Part shown: positions 22,667 to 33,555 of the stretch, piece by piece | How the letters are laid out: the number at the start of each line of letters is the position of its first letter | Position numbering within the stretch: the first letter of the stretch is position 1 | Assembly: GCF_052857255.1 (NCBI RefSeq) | Contig: NC_135498.1 | Location: forward strand, 165,907,255-165,971,254 | Direction of reading: 5' to 3' | Length of the DNA: 64,000 nucleotides | DNA from: Amblyomma americanum | Lineage: Eukaryota > Arthropoda > Arachnida > Ixodida > Ixodidae | The notes under the pieces: model-generated | The model's database searches: none | What the model was told of the DNA's origin: nothing | Seen by the model: only the letters and a program-made list of their open reading frames with translations | Program-made: the position numbers and the translations under genes

Positions 22667-23842
22667 GTGCGGACCGAAGATATATCTATTCAATGCTTCA
22701 GGAAAGCGAAGGAATCATTTCCAAAATTTTATGTCCTCCATAGTGAGGAAACAGAAAAATCTGCAAGAACTACGTCCCCATTCTTAGTCTCAAAATGTCT
22801 GACTGATGCCATCGGTCCAGGCTACAAACTGTCTAAAATGCCCAATGGTGACCTACTACTTGAACTAAAAGACATCGTCCAATACTCCAAACTTTCTAAC
22901 CAAGTGCAAATTGGGGACAACATTGTGTCTATCACTGCACACCGATCCTTGAACACCGTCCGTGGTGTGATTTGTGAAACAGATTTTATCCACCTCACTG
23001 AGGAAGAGATGCTGGAAGGCCTCAAGGACCAAAACGTCATAAACGTACACCGTACAAAAATAAGAAAAGAGGACAAAGAAATCCCAACGAAACACATAGT
23101 GCTCACGTTCAACTGCAGCACACTTCCAGAGTCCATAGAAGCAGGCTATTTGAAAATAAATGTACGCCATTATATTCCAAACCCACGAAGGTGTTTCAAT
23201 TGTCAAAGATATGAACACGGGTCACAGAGTTGTCGTGGCCACAAAACATGCGCTAAATGTGCCTCAAAAGACCATGCTTCCGAAAACTGTGAAGGAGCAG
23301 CATTTCGCTGCGCAAACTGCGGAGATGATCACCCAGCATATTCAAGGTCATGTAAAACATGGAAAAATGAAAAAGATATCATTACAATGAAAACAAAACA
23401 AAACATCACATTCAAGGAAGCGAGACGACTCTTCCACGCGAAGAACACTTTCACCTTCTCTACAGAAACAACCTTTGCTGATATGGTGCGCAGGGGCGGT
23501 GCGCCACACAGCACTCCGGCATCTGCCAAGGCCACGCTCAGTGAGCCTATGGCAGAGGCACCCACGCCCCAGGCAGAGACAGCGAAAGCTGCTCTGTCAT
23601 CCCCAAAGCAGGGGGATCCATCCAAAGGGTCGGCCTCCCGCAGGACTTCCCCCCAACGGGGGAGGCCTAAAAATCAGACATCCGCGGCTTCGCGGTCCTC
23701 CAGCACCTCTCTTAGAGGTGATGGATATAACTCCCAGTCCGTCTGCTTTGAAGCGGCGGAACAGCTCTCTCGAGCGAAAAAAATGCAGACCCCAAATTAC
23801 GGGCCCAGAAAAGTAAATTCCTTCTGCTTTATTCCCACTTAA
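22667..23842 (+). CDS. LINE ORF1, gag-like zinc-knuckle RNA-binding protein
   Basis: A 391-residue open frame. Residues about 176-190 are CFNCQRYEHGSQSC, 196-209 CAKCASKDHASENC and 214-228 CANCGDDHPAYSRSC, three successive CCHC-type knuckles as in ORF1 proteins of I/Jockey elements, which coat element RNA. The N-terminal half precedes this with a mixed alpha/beta region; the C-terminal third is low-complexity Ala/Ser/Pro-rich. The open frame begins at a GTG; the nearest in-frame ATG upstream (22,568) is separated by a TAG at 22,592, and the first internal ATG is well inside. The original start codon seems lost in or near the poly-C run. ORF2 begins 10 nt after the stop. Confidence 0.75.
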   Translation: MRTEDISIQCFRKAKESFPKFYVLHSEETEKSARTTSPFLVSKCLTDAIGPGYKLSKMPNGDLLLELKDIVQYSKLSNQVQIGDNIVSITAHRSLNTVRGVICETDFIHLTEEEMLEGLKDQNVINVHRTKIRKEDKEIPTKHIVLTFNCSTLPESIEAGYLKINVRHYIPNPRRCFNCQRYEHGSQSCRGHKTCAKCASKDHASENCEGAAFRCANCGDDHPAYSRSCKTWKNEKDIITMKTKQNITFKEARRLFHAKNTFTFSTETTFADMVRRGGAPHSTPASAKATLSEPMAEAPTPQAETAKAALSSPKQGDPSKGSASRRTSPQRGRPKNQTSAASRSSSTSLRGDGYNSQSVCFEAAEQLSRAKKMQTPNYGPRKVNSFCFIPT

Positions 23843-23852
23843 CAACACAAAC

Positions 23853-24780
23853 ATGACTTTTGTGATTCAATGGAACTGTCGAGGATTACTGAGAAACTAC
23901 AGTGACGTAACACATATTTTAGGGTCAATAATGCCCATTGCTTTGTGCCTTCAGGCGACCAATCTTGGTCTGCAACATGTGAATATCTTAAAACGCTATA
24001 AAAGTTATCGACGCGATCGCGAGCAGTCAAATAGACTCTCGGGTGGTGTGGCAGTTGTCATTCAAAGCGGCGTCCCTACTTGAGGCAGTTGCAGTTAGCG
24101 TCGTTACCTACTAAACAATAACAGTATGTTCTGTATATCTTCCCCCGCACATCACATTAACAGTCGAAGATTTAGAAGGCCTGATTGATCAACTGCAGGA
24201 GCCATATCTGGTAGTTGGCGATTTTAACGCTCACTCCCCATTTTGGGGAAGCGAACGATGTGACTCAAGGGGACAAGTAATCGAAGATTTTATCCTCTAA
24301 AATAACATATGTCTTTTAAATACGGGAAAAGCCACTTATTGTTGCCCAAGCTCGGCAAAAATGAGCTTTCTCGATTCAGCTTTCGCATCACCATCGCTTT
24401 TTAACGATTTTAAATGGGGTTTTTTAAATGACCCTAAGGGAAGTGATCACCTACCTACTATCATCAGCCTCTCATCGTCTACTCCAGTCATCCCCACAAC
24501 ACCACGGCGCTGGAAACTTCACCTCGCCGACTGGTCACTTTTTACAGCTAATGCCACACTAGAAAAAGAATTTTGTGAAGACCTCACTATAGACGAAATT
24601 AACGAAAGGTTTACTACATGCATAATATCGGCCGCTACACTAGCCATTCCACAAACAACAGGACTCGTACACAAAAAACAAAGTATGGTGGACGCAAGAA
24701 TGCATATTACCAAAAAAAACAACAAAAAAAGCTTGGGGCTATCTGTGTCGGTATCCAACAGCGGAGAGCTTGATTGTCAT
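23853..24780 (+). pseudogene. LINE ORF2 endonuclease region (copy 1)
   Basis: Starts with an ATG 10 nt after the ORF1 stop and reads FVIQWNCRGLLRNYSDV, the standard endonuclease opening. After a TGA at about 24,081 the reading continues in another frame with YLVVGDFNAHSPFWGSER (catalytic GDFN block), then, after a TAA at 24,298, LLNTGKATY, and from 24,361 FLDSAF and KGSDHLPTI (catalytic SDH block). All EN landmarks are present, but at least two stops and a frameshift break it. Confidence 0.8.
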
Positions 24781-26593
24781 TAAGAGGGCCAAGGCCAGAG
24801 CGCGATTCATTCGAAGAAATGCCGAGAAATCCTCATGGCAGAGATATGTGTCCTCAATAAACAGCTCAATAACCTCAAAAAAGATGTGGGAAAAAGTTCG
24901 TAGATTCAGTAGTGACCATACCCCTTTCACACTTCCTGTATTGACCACACCCGGGACACAAACATCATTAGAAGAACAGGCCAACATACTAGGTGAGCAT
25001 TTTGCTGAAGTTTCCAGTCCGCCAATTACACAAACACGTTCTAGAAGTACAAAGCAATAGCAGAAAAACAAAACCTTCCATTTGCAGCAGGTATGCACGA
25101 GGACTACAATCAACCCATCATACTCCAGGAATTGATTAGGGTATTATCTTCTGGTAAAAAGACAGCACCAGGCCCAGATAATGTGCATTACAGTGTGCTT
25201 GCCCATCTCTCTGAGGCTGCAGTACAGGCATTATTGAAATTCTTCAACACAATATGGACAAGTGGGAATATACCTGAGGAGTGGAAGAAAGCAATAATAG
25301 TACCTTTTCTGAAACCCGGAAAACAACCAACAAGTCCTAACAATTACAGACCGATAGCCCTCACCAACTGCATTGCTACATCTTTCGAAAGCATAATAAA
25401 CATTAGACTGACCTTCACAATTGAATCTCGTCGACCCTTAGATTTACATCAATGTGGACTTAAGAAAGCATGCTCGACCACTGATCACCTTGTCCGCCTA
25501 GAAAACACCATCCGGGAGGCGTCCATCCACAAACAGCACTGTATCGGGGTCTTCTTCGATTTGGAGAAGGCCTATGATACCGCGTGGAAGTTCGGCATCC
25601 TCCATGACCTAGCAGAGCTAGGGATCCGCGGCAGGATGCTGAACTGCTTGAACGACTTCCTGACTAACCGCACATTCAGAGTCCGTCTAGGAGCAACTCT
25701 ATCAATGACATTCACCCAAGAGAATGGCGTACCCCAGGGATGCATTTTAAGTACGACACTCTTTATAGTAAAAATGAATTCTTTGGCCAAAGTAATACCT
25801 AAGTCCGTAATGTATTCAGTTTATGTAGATGACATACAGATAGCATAAACTTCTTCCAACATACTGTCCTGCGAGAGACATACAAATCGCACTAAATAAA
25901 CTGGCTGCTTGGGCAAAGAAAAATGGATTCAAGTTCTCCCCTCAAAAAACAGTAGCTGTTTTGTTCTCATTACGACGAGGCCTACAGGTCGATCCCAATC
26001 TGTGCTTGAATCAAACCACACTGCCAGTCAAACAGGAACATAAATTTTTAGGCGTCACTTTTGACAAGAAACTTACATTTCTACCACACATTAACAACCT
26101 GAAAAAGAAAGCATCCCAAGCCCTCAATGTGTTAAAGGCACTCTCGCGAAAACGGTGGGGGTCCGATAGAGCATGCCTATTACAAATATATCGCTCTTTA
26201 GTGCGCTCCAAGCTGGACTACGGGTGCATAGTATATGGTTCGGCAAGAGCATCCTGCTTGAAACGACTGGACCCTGTTCATAATCTTGGCCTGTGCCTAT
26301 CAACTGGAGCATATAGAACATCCCCTGTAAATAGTCTTTATGTTGAAGCTAATGAGCCCACACTAGAGGATAGAAGAGTCACACTAACATGCACGCACAT
26401 CCTAAAAACCCGATCTCTCCCTAAACATCTCTGCTATCCCATTGTTACCAAGTGCCCATCTAGAAGATTATTCAATAATAAACCACATTTTATCAGGCCA
26501 CTAATAATGCGCTTTGAAGATAAATGTGAAGACTTAGCAGTGCTGGACGCCCTACCAAATATTGCACAAAGACATGAATATCTACCACCATAG
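24780..26593 (+). pseudogene. LINE ORF2 reverse transcriptase (copy 1)
   Basis: The linker (FIRRNAEKSSWQRYVSSI) leads into RT from 25,093: KTAPGPDNVHYSVL, NYRPIALTN, GVFFDLEKAYDTAW (motif A), ENGVPQGCILSTTLF (motif B) and YSVYVDD at 25,813-25,833 (motif C, catalytic Asp pair intact). A TAA at 25,846 and a frameshift separate the palm from the thumb (QEHKFLGVTFDKKLTFLPHI, 25,961 onward), which runs to 26,593. Despite the breaks, the core blocks are unusually well preserved. Confidence 0.85.
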
Positions 26594-26608
26594 TACAGCC
26601 TTCCTTCG

Positions 26609-27544
26609 GTGTGTGACTTCACACTGACACACGTAAACAAAGAGAAAATGCCACACGAGCACATACTGCAAGAGTTCTTTGCACTACAGGAAAAATATAA
26701 CACCTACACTGAATTTTACACTGATGGCTCAAAAACAGAAAGTCATGTCGGAAGTGCAGTAATTCAAGGAACAAATGAAAAAATGATACCATTGCCACAG
26801 TATGCATCGGTATTTACTGCGGAGTGTTATGCCATCTTTGTAGCTGTAGAACAAATAGTAAAACAAAACATAAAAAATAGCATCATTTACACCGATTCAC
26901 TGAGTATGCTAAAAGCGCTGCATTCTACAAATGCTGCTGAACCCATAATAGGGAAAATCATACATAACATAGTTTAAATTACAAAGCAAAAACATAACAT
27001 TATATTCTGCTGGGTCCCTACTCATGTTGGAATTTTAGGTAATGAGAGAGCAGATGCTTGCGCAGCACAAGCTAGAATTGGCCATATAAAACAAGTTAAC
27101 ATACCACAGAGGGATTTTTCTAAATTACTGCACAGTAAACTCAGGAATAAGTGTCAGATTGCATGGGACGAACAGACAAACAACAAACTACATTCTATAA
27201 AACCTGTTTTGGGAGAATGGAGATCACGTACACATCAGGAGCGTTTCATAGAAGTTAATTTGTGTCGACTACGCATTGGACACACACACCTTACTCACAA
27301 CTTCGTACTGACAAAAAAAGACAAACCTCTCTGCGAAATGTGTGGCGATGAACTCACGGTAAAACACATTTTAATTGTATGCAAAAAACTGGAACAACTG
27401 AGGAAAAAATATTTAACAACATTGTACAATGAATACATCCCACTACACCCCATGTTACTTTTAGAAGATGAAGCACTGGTTGATTTTTCAAGCATTTTTA
27501 AATTTCTCAGAGAAGCCAATGTTTTATACAAACTTGAGATATAA
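26609..27544 (+). pseudogene. LINE ORF2 RNase H and C-terminal zinc region (copy 1)
   Basis: RNase H signatures: EFYTDGSKTESHVGSAV (first Asp), TAECYAIF (Glu), IIYTDSLSML (Asp), then, after a TAA at about 26,976 and a frame change, CWVPTHVGILGNERADACA (last His/Asp block). From 27,209 the C-terminal part has LCEMCGDELTVKHILIVCKK, the CxxC...H...C finger typical of the end of these ORF2 proteins. RNase H would remove the RNA strand after reverse transcription. Confidence 0.85.
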
Positions 27545-27644
27545 AAAGCGTAACCTTTAACAAAAGCTGTAACCGTGTGTTTGGCGCATCATAACCTCAG
27601 TTGCTTTTGCGCCATTAAAATAAATATAACTAACTGAATACACG

Positions 27645-28190
27645 AGCGCATTGCAGAAATTGGTTTTAAAAATTTATTGGCGGCATTCTTTCTCTCTCAG
27701 AGGCGTCCATAAGTGACAATGTACAGACACGAGCCGTAGCGATGCCACTTGGGTTGTAGTGTTGCCCGAGCACGCACAATGTTCCAACAAAATGCGCAAT
27801 CGATGTCACCTCCAAAGGCACCCATCTTCGTCTGACATTCCTTTCATACTTACAGATATTTTCACAATTATTCCAGGATAGCCGCAATAATTAGGCGTCG
27901 GTATATTTTTTTGTAGGAGGGTTTATTATCTCAAAACGACTCAGGCAAAGAAGAACACCATAGTGAATGGATCCGGAAACTTCGACCACCTAAAGTAGAA
28001 CCTGAGCATCGATGAGAAAAACTAAAATTTCACGAAGTGTATCGTAATGCCTGCAGAATTCGCTATTCCCCACACTTCTGAAGTAGTGCGACAAAACCAC
28101 AAAGTGTGGTGGAAAATGTACTAGAAGGAAGCAAAAAACAACAAAATAGACCTTGGGGTATATTTCGCAGGTGTCCGGCACATTAAAATC
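27645..28190. other. Spacer between two LINE copies, with a SINE scrap
   Basis: No coding signal. The only item identified is a minus-strand SINE 3' fragment at about 27,917-28,005, described separately. Confidence 0.5.
27917..28005 (-). repeat. SINE 3' fragment
   Basis: On the minus strand it reads TAGGTGGTCGAA, then CATTCACTATGG and GCCTGAGTCGTTTTGAGA, matching in order the body-to-tail blocks of the SINE at 3,756 (CACGTGGTCGAA, CTTCACTATGG, GCCTAAGTCGTTTTGGGA). The tRNA-like head is absent. Confidence 0.6.
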
Positions 28191-28194
28191 TCGT

Positions 28195-29506
28195 AAATTT
28201 TAGAAAAGCAAAAGCTAAAGCTCGGTACATTCGCCGCATTGCCGAGAAAGTTTCATGGCAGAGTTATGTTTCATCTATAAACGGTCAAATCACATCTAAA
28301 AATATGTGAGAGCAGGTTCGAAAATAACTTCTCACCGTTCTCAATTCCTCTTCTTCAACACCTGGCACAGAAAAAAGTATAAGGAAACAAGAAGACATTT
28401 TGGGTGAACACTTCGCCGCAGTTTCCAGTTCATCGAAATATACGCAGTCCTTTATAAACCACAAAAATGTAACCGAAAAACAAAGACTCCCGATAAGTGT
28501 ACGTGGGAAAGAACAATACAACAATTTAATTACTCTCTAAGAAATATACAGAGTACTGTCTGCCGGAAAAAAACTGCTCCAGAAGCCGACCAAATGCACT
28601 ATGAAATGCTTGCCCATCTTTCTGAGCCTACCGTAGAATCACTTTTCTGATTTTTTAACACAGTTTGAATATCAGGGAAAACACCTGAAGCCTGGAAAAA
28701 GCTGTTATTGTACCGTTTCTTAAATTTAATAAACCTCCAACATCTCCTAGCAGTTATAGAAACATAGCCATTGCCACCTGCCTCGCCAAACCCTTTGAAA
28801 GTGTCCTGAATATAAGATTAATTTTTGTACATCAATCCTGAGAACTTCTAGATATCCATCAATGCAGTTTTAAAAACTAATGCTCCACAAGAGATCATCT
28901 AGTCTGCCTAAGAAATACTGTCAGAGAAGTTTTTATACAAAAAAAATGCTGTCTTGCAGTCTTTCTATATTTAGAAAAAGCACATAGTACAACATGGAGG
29001 TTCGCCATTCCTGAATACTTAGCTGAGCTCGGCATCCCTTAAAACTTTTTTTCTAACCTTTTATTCATAGTCCACCTAGGCTCACCCTTATCCAAGAACT
29101 TTATTCAAGAAAATGGAGTACCTCAAGGGTGTATTTTAATCACAAATCTCTTTATAGCAAAAATGAATTCTCCTAATAAAATAATACCAAAGTCTGTTAT
29201 GTATTCACTTTATGTAGATTACCTCCTAATAGCTTGCACATCCTCCAACATATTAACATGTGAAAGACAAACACAATTAACAAATTGGCATCATGGGCAG
29301 ATAGAAATGGCTTCCGGTTTTCTGCGCTGAAAACAGTAGCCAATATTTTCTCATTCCAACGAGGATTACAGGCAGATCCGACCCTGCGTCTGAACGAAAC
29401 CGAGTTGCTCGTAAAAAATGAACACAAATATTTAGGTATAACATTTGACGAAAAACTCACATTCCTGACTCATATTAATGCATTAATATGAGGCAGGCAT
29501 TAATAT
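28195..29506 (+). pseudogene. I-clade-like LINE copy 2, left part (ORF2 linker and RT), decayed
   Basis: Begins inside ORF2 at the linker (IRRIAEKVSWQSYVSSI, matching copy 1 near 24,810) and continues through RT with many stops and frame changes: ENGVPQGC motif B near 29,113, YSLYVD near 29,205, and thumb block YLGITFDEKLTFLTHI to 29,480. It then stops dead at the LTR boundary at 29,507 and resumes at 34,874. Much more degraded than copy 1, so older or under no constraint for longer. Confidence 0.8.
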
Positions 29507-29691
29507 TGTTACGGTGTGGGATGCCACGGGGTGGCCACGGGCCCGCCCAGAGAAATATAGCAGCAGTACGGAGAAGAGCCGGCGAAGCACGACCGGCGGC
29601 GGCCAAGCTTTCTCGTTCTATCTCCCTCGTGCTAGAGCCGCGCGCTCGCCGCTCGCGCTCGCTCTCCGCCTCTTCTTTTATTCCCGTATCA
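29507..29691 (-). repeat. LTR of Gypsy element 1 (3' LTR in element orientation)
   Basis: 185 bp, starts TGTTACGGTGTGGG and ends CCCGTATCA on the plus strand. Compared with the other LTR I count two substitutions and one single-base indel. In element orientation it contains a TATA-like TATATTT and an AATAAA near its start. Confidence 0.95.
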
Positions 29692-29703
29692 CCTTTCCAC
29701 CGG
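29692..29703 (-). other. Putative polypurine tract of Gypsy element 1
   Basis: Immediately upstream of the 3' LTR (element orientation) lies GGTGGAAAGG, a short purine-rich run in the position where plus-strand DNA synthesis is primed. It is not a perfect purine tract. Confidence 0.5.
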
Positions 29704-29908
29704 GGTGGGGGGGCGGAGAAGTCAGGCCGTGCTTTGATGCAGGGTTTCCTGGGGCGATGCAATGTGGGCTCGCAGATAGGAAACGGTCACACTCTTCGTT
29801 GAATTCGAAGTGTGTGAGCTGGGCGAAGGTGTCTGCAGTCGCCGAAGAAGGTCCCACACCGGTTAGGCTAACTTCAGGGAGTTTTTTGCATATTGAGCGG
29901 CGATCCGT

Positions 29909-32900
29909 TTATGGGACTGCATTGCGTGGGGAAGGCATGGAGCCAGCAGGCGACGACGGCACTGATGAGGACCCGGTAGCTAAGTCGGAGTCACCGCGGG
30001 CGCCGTAGACATATCGCTTCATGTTTGAAACATGCTCTGGGAAAATGTGGTGCACCCCGCATGGTCGATGCTCTGGCAGGTCTTCGAGGCGGTATGTCAC
30101 GGGGCTGAGTCGGGCAACGACACGGTAAGGGCCGCGGTATCGGGGCAAGAGCTTTGCGGCACGGCCAGTCGCACGGATGGTGCGGCGAACGAGGTCCAAG
30201 TCACCGGTCCGGAAGGGGGGATGTGGTGGTGCTGCCGCGTTGGCCGCTTGCACACGCGCGTGAGCCGTGAGGAGGTTGCGCTGGGCGTCGAGGCGGGCGG
30301 AATGAAGTCGTTGAGCAGATTCAGTTGGTGACGCAGTAGGATGGGGAAGGCCCAACTGCGCGTCGAGAGGGATGGAGGGCGTTCTGCCATAGACGACTGA
30401 GAACGGCGTCACATGCGTTGTTTCTTGCGCTGCAGTGTTGACTGCAAAAGCTGCAGCAGAAACAAAACGATCCCAGTTTGTGTGGGACGGAGCGACGTAG
30501 GATGCGAGTATATCCGTGAGGGTACGGTTAACACGCTCCACGAGGCCATTGCACTGCGGATGATTGACGGATGTAGTGGAATGCGCAATGCCGAAGGAGC
30601 GGAGGGCTCGCTCGAATTCATGGGACATAAAGCAGCTCCCACGGTCCGTGATGAGGCGCCGGGGAACACCGTGCCGAAGAACGAGATGCTGTTCCACAAA
30701 CGCGACGGCATGAGCGGACGACGTGTCTGGAACGGGCAGTGCTTCGACCCACTTGGAGAAGTAGTCGATCGCAACCAGAACATACCGGTTGCCGGCACGC
30801 GTCTTCGGAAACGGGCCCAAATGATCCAGTCCAACCAGCTCGAAAGGTGAACTTGGTGGCGAAAAAGCCTGCGGGGGTGGCTTGGTTACACCTGTGGACG
30901 GTTTTCTGTACTGGCATGTCTGGCAGGACGCCACGTGTTCCTTGACATCTCTGGACATATTAGGCCACCAAAACCGCTCCGACACTCGTGCGTAGGTCTT
31001 GCCGCGACCAAGGTGACCAGCCGTGGGAGCGTCGTGTAAGCCGCGCAAGATTTGCGACCGCAGTGTTGCCGGCACAACTGGCAACCAGACGGGTGGTCGA
31101 CCACGGAGCCGCTTCACATGACACAAGAGGTCGTCCTTCATTCGATAGACCCGGCGTAGTTGGCGGAGGCCTGCGCCGGCGGCGGTGCCAAGGGAGTGGA
31201 TTATGGCAGCAATGGCGGGATCTTGCGTTTGTGCAGTCCTCAGGTCCGTCAAAGCCGTCACGGAACAAGGGTGGCGAGAAAGGAAATCGGCATCTTGATG
31301 GGCAGAGCCGCGCCGATGCACTATTGTGAAATTGTACTCTTGAAGTTGCAGGGACCAGCGTGCAATCTTGGCATTCAAATGTTTGGCGGACTGCAGCCAA
31401 GTGAGAGCGCTATTGTCCGTGACTTTGGTGAAGTGACGGCCGTACAGGTAGGGACGGAACTTCTCGACGGCCCAGACAACGGCGAGGCACTCGAGTTCTG
31501 AAGAGTGGCGGCGGCGCTCAACGTCGGAAAGCTGGCGGCTGGCATAAGCTAGGACTTTGTGGTCACCAGACTCGTCTTCTTGCAGGAGGACAGCGCCGAG
31601 CCCATCTTGGCTGGCATCCGTGTGGAGGACGATGGGGGCCGATTCGTCGTAATGGGCCAATGTAGGAGGCTCGAGGAGGGCGTGCTTGACGTCAAGAAAC
31701 GCGAGCTGTTGGGCCTGCGTCCAACTCCACGGTGCATTCTTCTTCAGCAGGGCGGTCAATGGAGCGCTGCGCTTGGCAAAGTCCGGAATGAAACGACGAA
31801 AATACGAAGCAAATCCAAGGAAACTTTTGAGCTCCTTGGCGGTGGTGGGAGCTTCGTAAGCTGTAAGCGCTTTTAGCTTTTCAGGGTCGGGACGGATGCC
31901 ATGCCGGCTCACAACGTGACCCAAGTACGTCACCTCCGCGAAACCGAAGAAACATTTTTTTGGTTTTAAGCGAAGCCCAGCAGAGGTAAGGGCTTCGAGG
32001 ACGAGTTTGAGGCGTCTCTGGTGTTCTTCAAATGTAGCCGCGTAGACAATTACGTCATCCAGGTAGACCAACACCATAGTCCACTTCAAATGGCCTAAGA
32101 CTCGGTCCATGAGACGCTGGAAGGTGGCTGGAGCGTTCGAGAGACCGAAGGGCATACGGTTGAACTGGTAAAGGCCGTCGGGAGTCACGAAAGCCGTCTT
32201 TTCCGCATCATCGGGGTGAACAGGCACCTGCCAGTAGCTCGAGAGCAGATCTAGTGTGGAAAAATAACGGGCCCCCTTCAGGCGGTCAAGCGCATCGTCG
32301 AGGCGAGGCAGCGGGTACACGTCGCAATTAGTAATAGCATTTAGCTTCCGATAGTCAACGCAGAAGCGGAGTGTTCCATCCTTCTTGCGCACAAGGACGA
32401 CAGGGGAGGACCAAGGGCTACAAGAAGGGGCAATGATTCCCTGGTCAAGCATGTCGCACACGTGCTGCTGGATGACTCTCCGTTCGGCTGGCGCTACACG
32501 GCGAGGTTGGTGATGAACGGGCCCGCGGTTTTCGGTGTTGATCCGGTGTTGAGCACAGGAAGTGCACCCGAGTTCACCGGCGCTGAGAGCAAGGCAACTG
32601 CGATGCTCGAGCAGCAAGGTCTTCAGAGAGGCGAGCTCCGCGCAGGTCAGGCTGGGTCCAAAGTTAAATTCTTCCCATGATAGGATCGCCGGCGCTGGAG
32701 GGTGGCGAGGCGGGGCTTCAGGTTGCAGAGACGCCACTGGTGACCCGGGGTCCAAAACTGAGGCTGTACCCAATTGCGTGCCGGGAGTCAGCGCGAGAGG
32801 TACGCTGCTGATGTTGAGTATAAATACGTGGGCCTCTCCTTTGAGCACAGGCAGAAGGCTTCGAGGGGAGGTCATCTGACGGGCTGGAGCTGAACACCGG

Positions 32901-33481
32901 ATGGGTTCGAACAGCACGTCTGCTGTGACCGGACTGTCAAGCTTGGCATACACCCACGTTGCCGCACCCGGTGGCAGGGCCACGGCGGACGCCACAGTCA
33001 CGGTAGTGACGTCGAACGGCTTGACTCGACACGGCCACTTCGTCGCGAGGTCACGCAGAGATGCTGAGGCACGCTTGGTCGCCGACACCAGGGACTGCCA
33101 CAGGGCGACACCGAGGCTGGAAACCCGGCTAAGCCAGCCCGGCCCACCGAGAGTTCGGCTCGCCCGTGGTTTGGTTCTAGTAAAATTAAGGACGACTCCG
33201 GCTTGCTGGCACCACCCGCACCCGAGGACCACTGGCCAAATAGGGCTGTCTGCGACAACAAACTCGGTGGAGATGGTATTTCCGAGTGCTGTCAGGTTGA
33301 CGACGACACGCCCGACTTGCTCCACAGGGGTGCCGTTAAAAGCTAAGAGCGGGGTTTTGGCGGCTGGCAGAAGCAGGTGGGGCGCGTTAGCAACAAACGA
33401 TTTGTGCAGTACATTGACAGCCGCTCCAGTGTCAACCAAGGCCTTTACGTGCCGGTCAAGCAGGGCGACGTCGACGAGCAC
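29909..33481 (-). CDS. pol: Gypsy element 1 pol polyprotein (PR-RT-RNase H-integrase)
   Basis: A single open frame of 1190 codons from the GTG at 33,481; the frame stays open further upstream, overlapping the gag stop, so the true product is probably made by a -1 frameshift from gag. Approximate landmarks: aspartic protease LVDTGA at 16-21; RT with FCVDYRKLN, MPFGLSNAPATFQ and YLDD near 473; RNase H HTDAS near 620 and TDNSALTWL; integrase zinc finger (His near 820, CQTCQYR near 852); integrase core Asp at AIDYFSKW (906), Asp at ITDRGS (947), Glu at NGLVERVN (983); then a basic C-terminal domain. All catalytic residues I can check are present. Together with the LTR identity this points to a recent insertion that could have been active. 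Confidence 0.93.
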   Translation of the reverse strand: MLVDVALLDRHVKALVDTGAAVNVLHKSFVANAPHLLLPAAKTPLLAFNGTPVEQVGRVVVNLTALGNTISTEFVVADSPIWPVVLGCGWCQQAGVVLNFTRTKPRASRTLGGPGWLSRVSSLGVALWQSLVSATKRASASLRDLATKWPCRVKPFDVTTVTVASAVALPPGAATWVYAKLDSPVTADVLFEPIRCSAPARQMTSPRSLLPVLKGEAHVFILNISSVPLALTPGTQLGTASVLDPGSPVASLQPEAPPRHPPAPAILSWEEFNFGPSLTCAELASLKTLLLEHRSCLALSAGELGCTSCAQHRINTENRGPVHHQPRRVAPAERRVIQQHVCDMLDQGIIAPSCSPWSSPVVLVRKKDGTLRFCVDYRKLNAITNCDVYPLPRLDDALDRLKGARYFSTLDLLSSYWQVPVHPDDAEKTAFVTPDGLYQFNRMPFGLSNAPATFQRLMDRVLGHLKWTMVLVYLDDVIVYAATFEEHQRRLKLVLEALTSAGLRLKPKKCFFGFAEVTYLGHVVSRHGIRPDPEKLKALTAYEAPTTAKELKSFLGFASYFRRFIPDFAKRSAPLTALLKKNAPWSWTQAQQLAFLDVKHALLEPPTLAHYDESAPIVLHTDASQDGLGAVLLQEDESGDHKVLAYASRQLSDVERRRHSSELECLAVVWAVEKFRPYLYGRHFTKVTDNSALTWLQSAKHLNAKIARWSLQLQEYNFTIVHRRGSAHQDADFLSRHPCSVTALTDLRTAQTQDPAIAAIIHSLGTAAGAGLRQLRRVYRMKDDLLCHVKRLRGRPPVWLPVVPATLRSQILRGLHDAPTAGHLGRGKTYARVSERFWWPNMSRDVKEHVASCQTCQYRKPSTGVTKPPPQAFSPPSSPFELVGLDHLGPFPKTRAGNRYVLVAIDYFSKWVEALPVPDTSSAHAVAFVEQHLVLRHGVPRRLITDRGSCFMSHEFERALRSFGIAHSTTSVNHPQCNGLVERVNRTLTDILASYVAPSHTNWDRFVSAAAFAVNTAAQETTHVTPFSVVYGRTPSIPLDAQLGLPHPTASPTESAQRLHSARLDAQRNLLTAHARVQAANAAAPPHPPFRTGDLDLVRRTIRATGRAAKLLPRYRGPYRVVARLSPVTYRLEDLPEHRPCGVHHIFPEHVSNMKRYVYGARGDSDLATGSSSVPSSPAGSMPSPRNAVP

Positions 33482-33555
33482 GTAAGGAGCATCAGTGGTA
33501 ATCGGAGCCGACGAAAGGAGGGGACGCGGAGAACGAAGGAGTGTGGGGACGGACT

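Larger units (their letters stand above)
22090..27640 (+). mobile_element. Near full-length I-clade-like LINE (copy 1)
   Basis: A GC-rich, pyrimidine-rich 5' untranslated region (from about 22,090) is followed by ORF1 with three zinc knuckles (22,667-23,842), ORF2 with endonuclease, RT, RNase H and a Cys/His C-terminus (23,853-27,544), and a short 3' UTR ending near CATTAAAATAAATATAACTA at about 27,615-27,634. An RNase H domain downstream of RT is the hallmark of I-clade-type LINEs. ORF1 is open, but ORF2 is broken at several places. The 5' boundary is uncertain. Confidence 0.85.

Noticed and set aside
29692..29908. Possible env-like gene in Gypsy element 1
   Set aside because: Only about 215 bp lie between the pol stop and the 3' LTR, too short for an envelope; element 2 likewise shows none.
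31160..33485. Plus-strand frames of 100-190 codons opposite Gypsy element 1 pol
   Set aside because: Antisense shadows of an intact pol gene with GC-rich codons.
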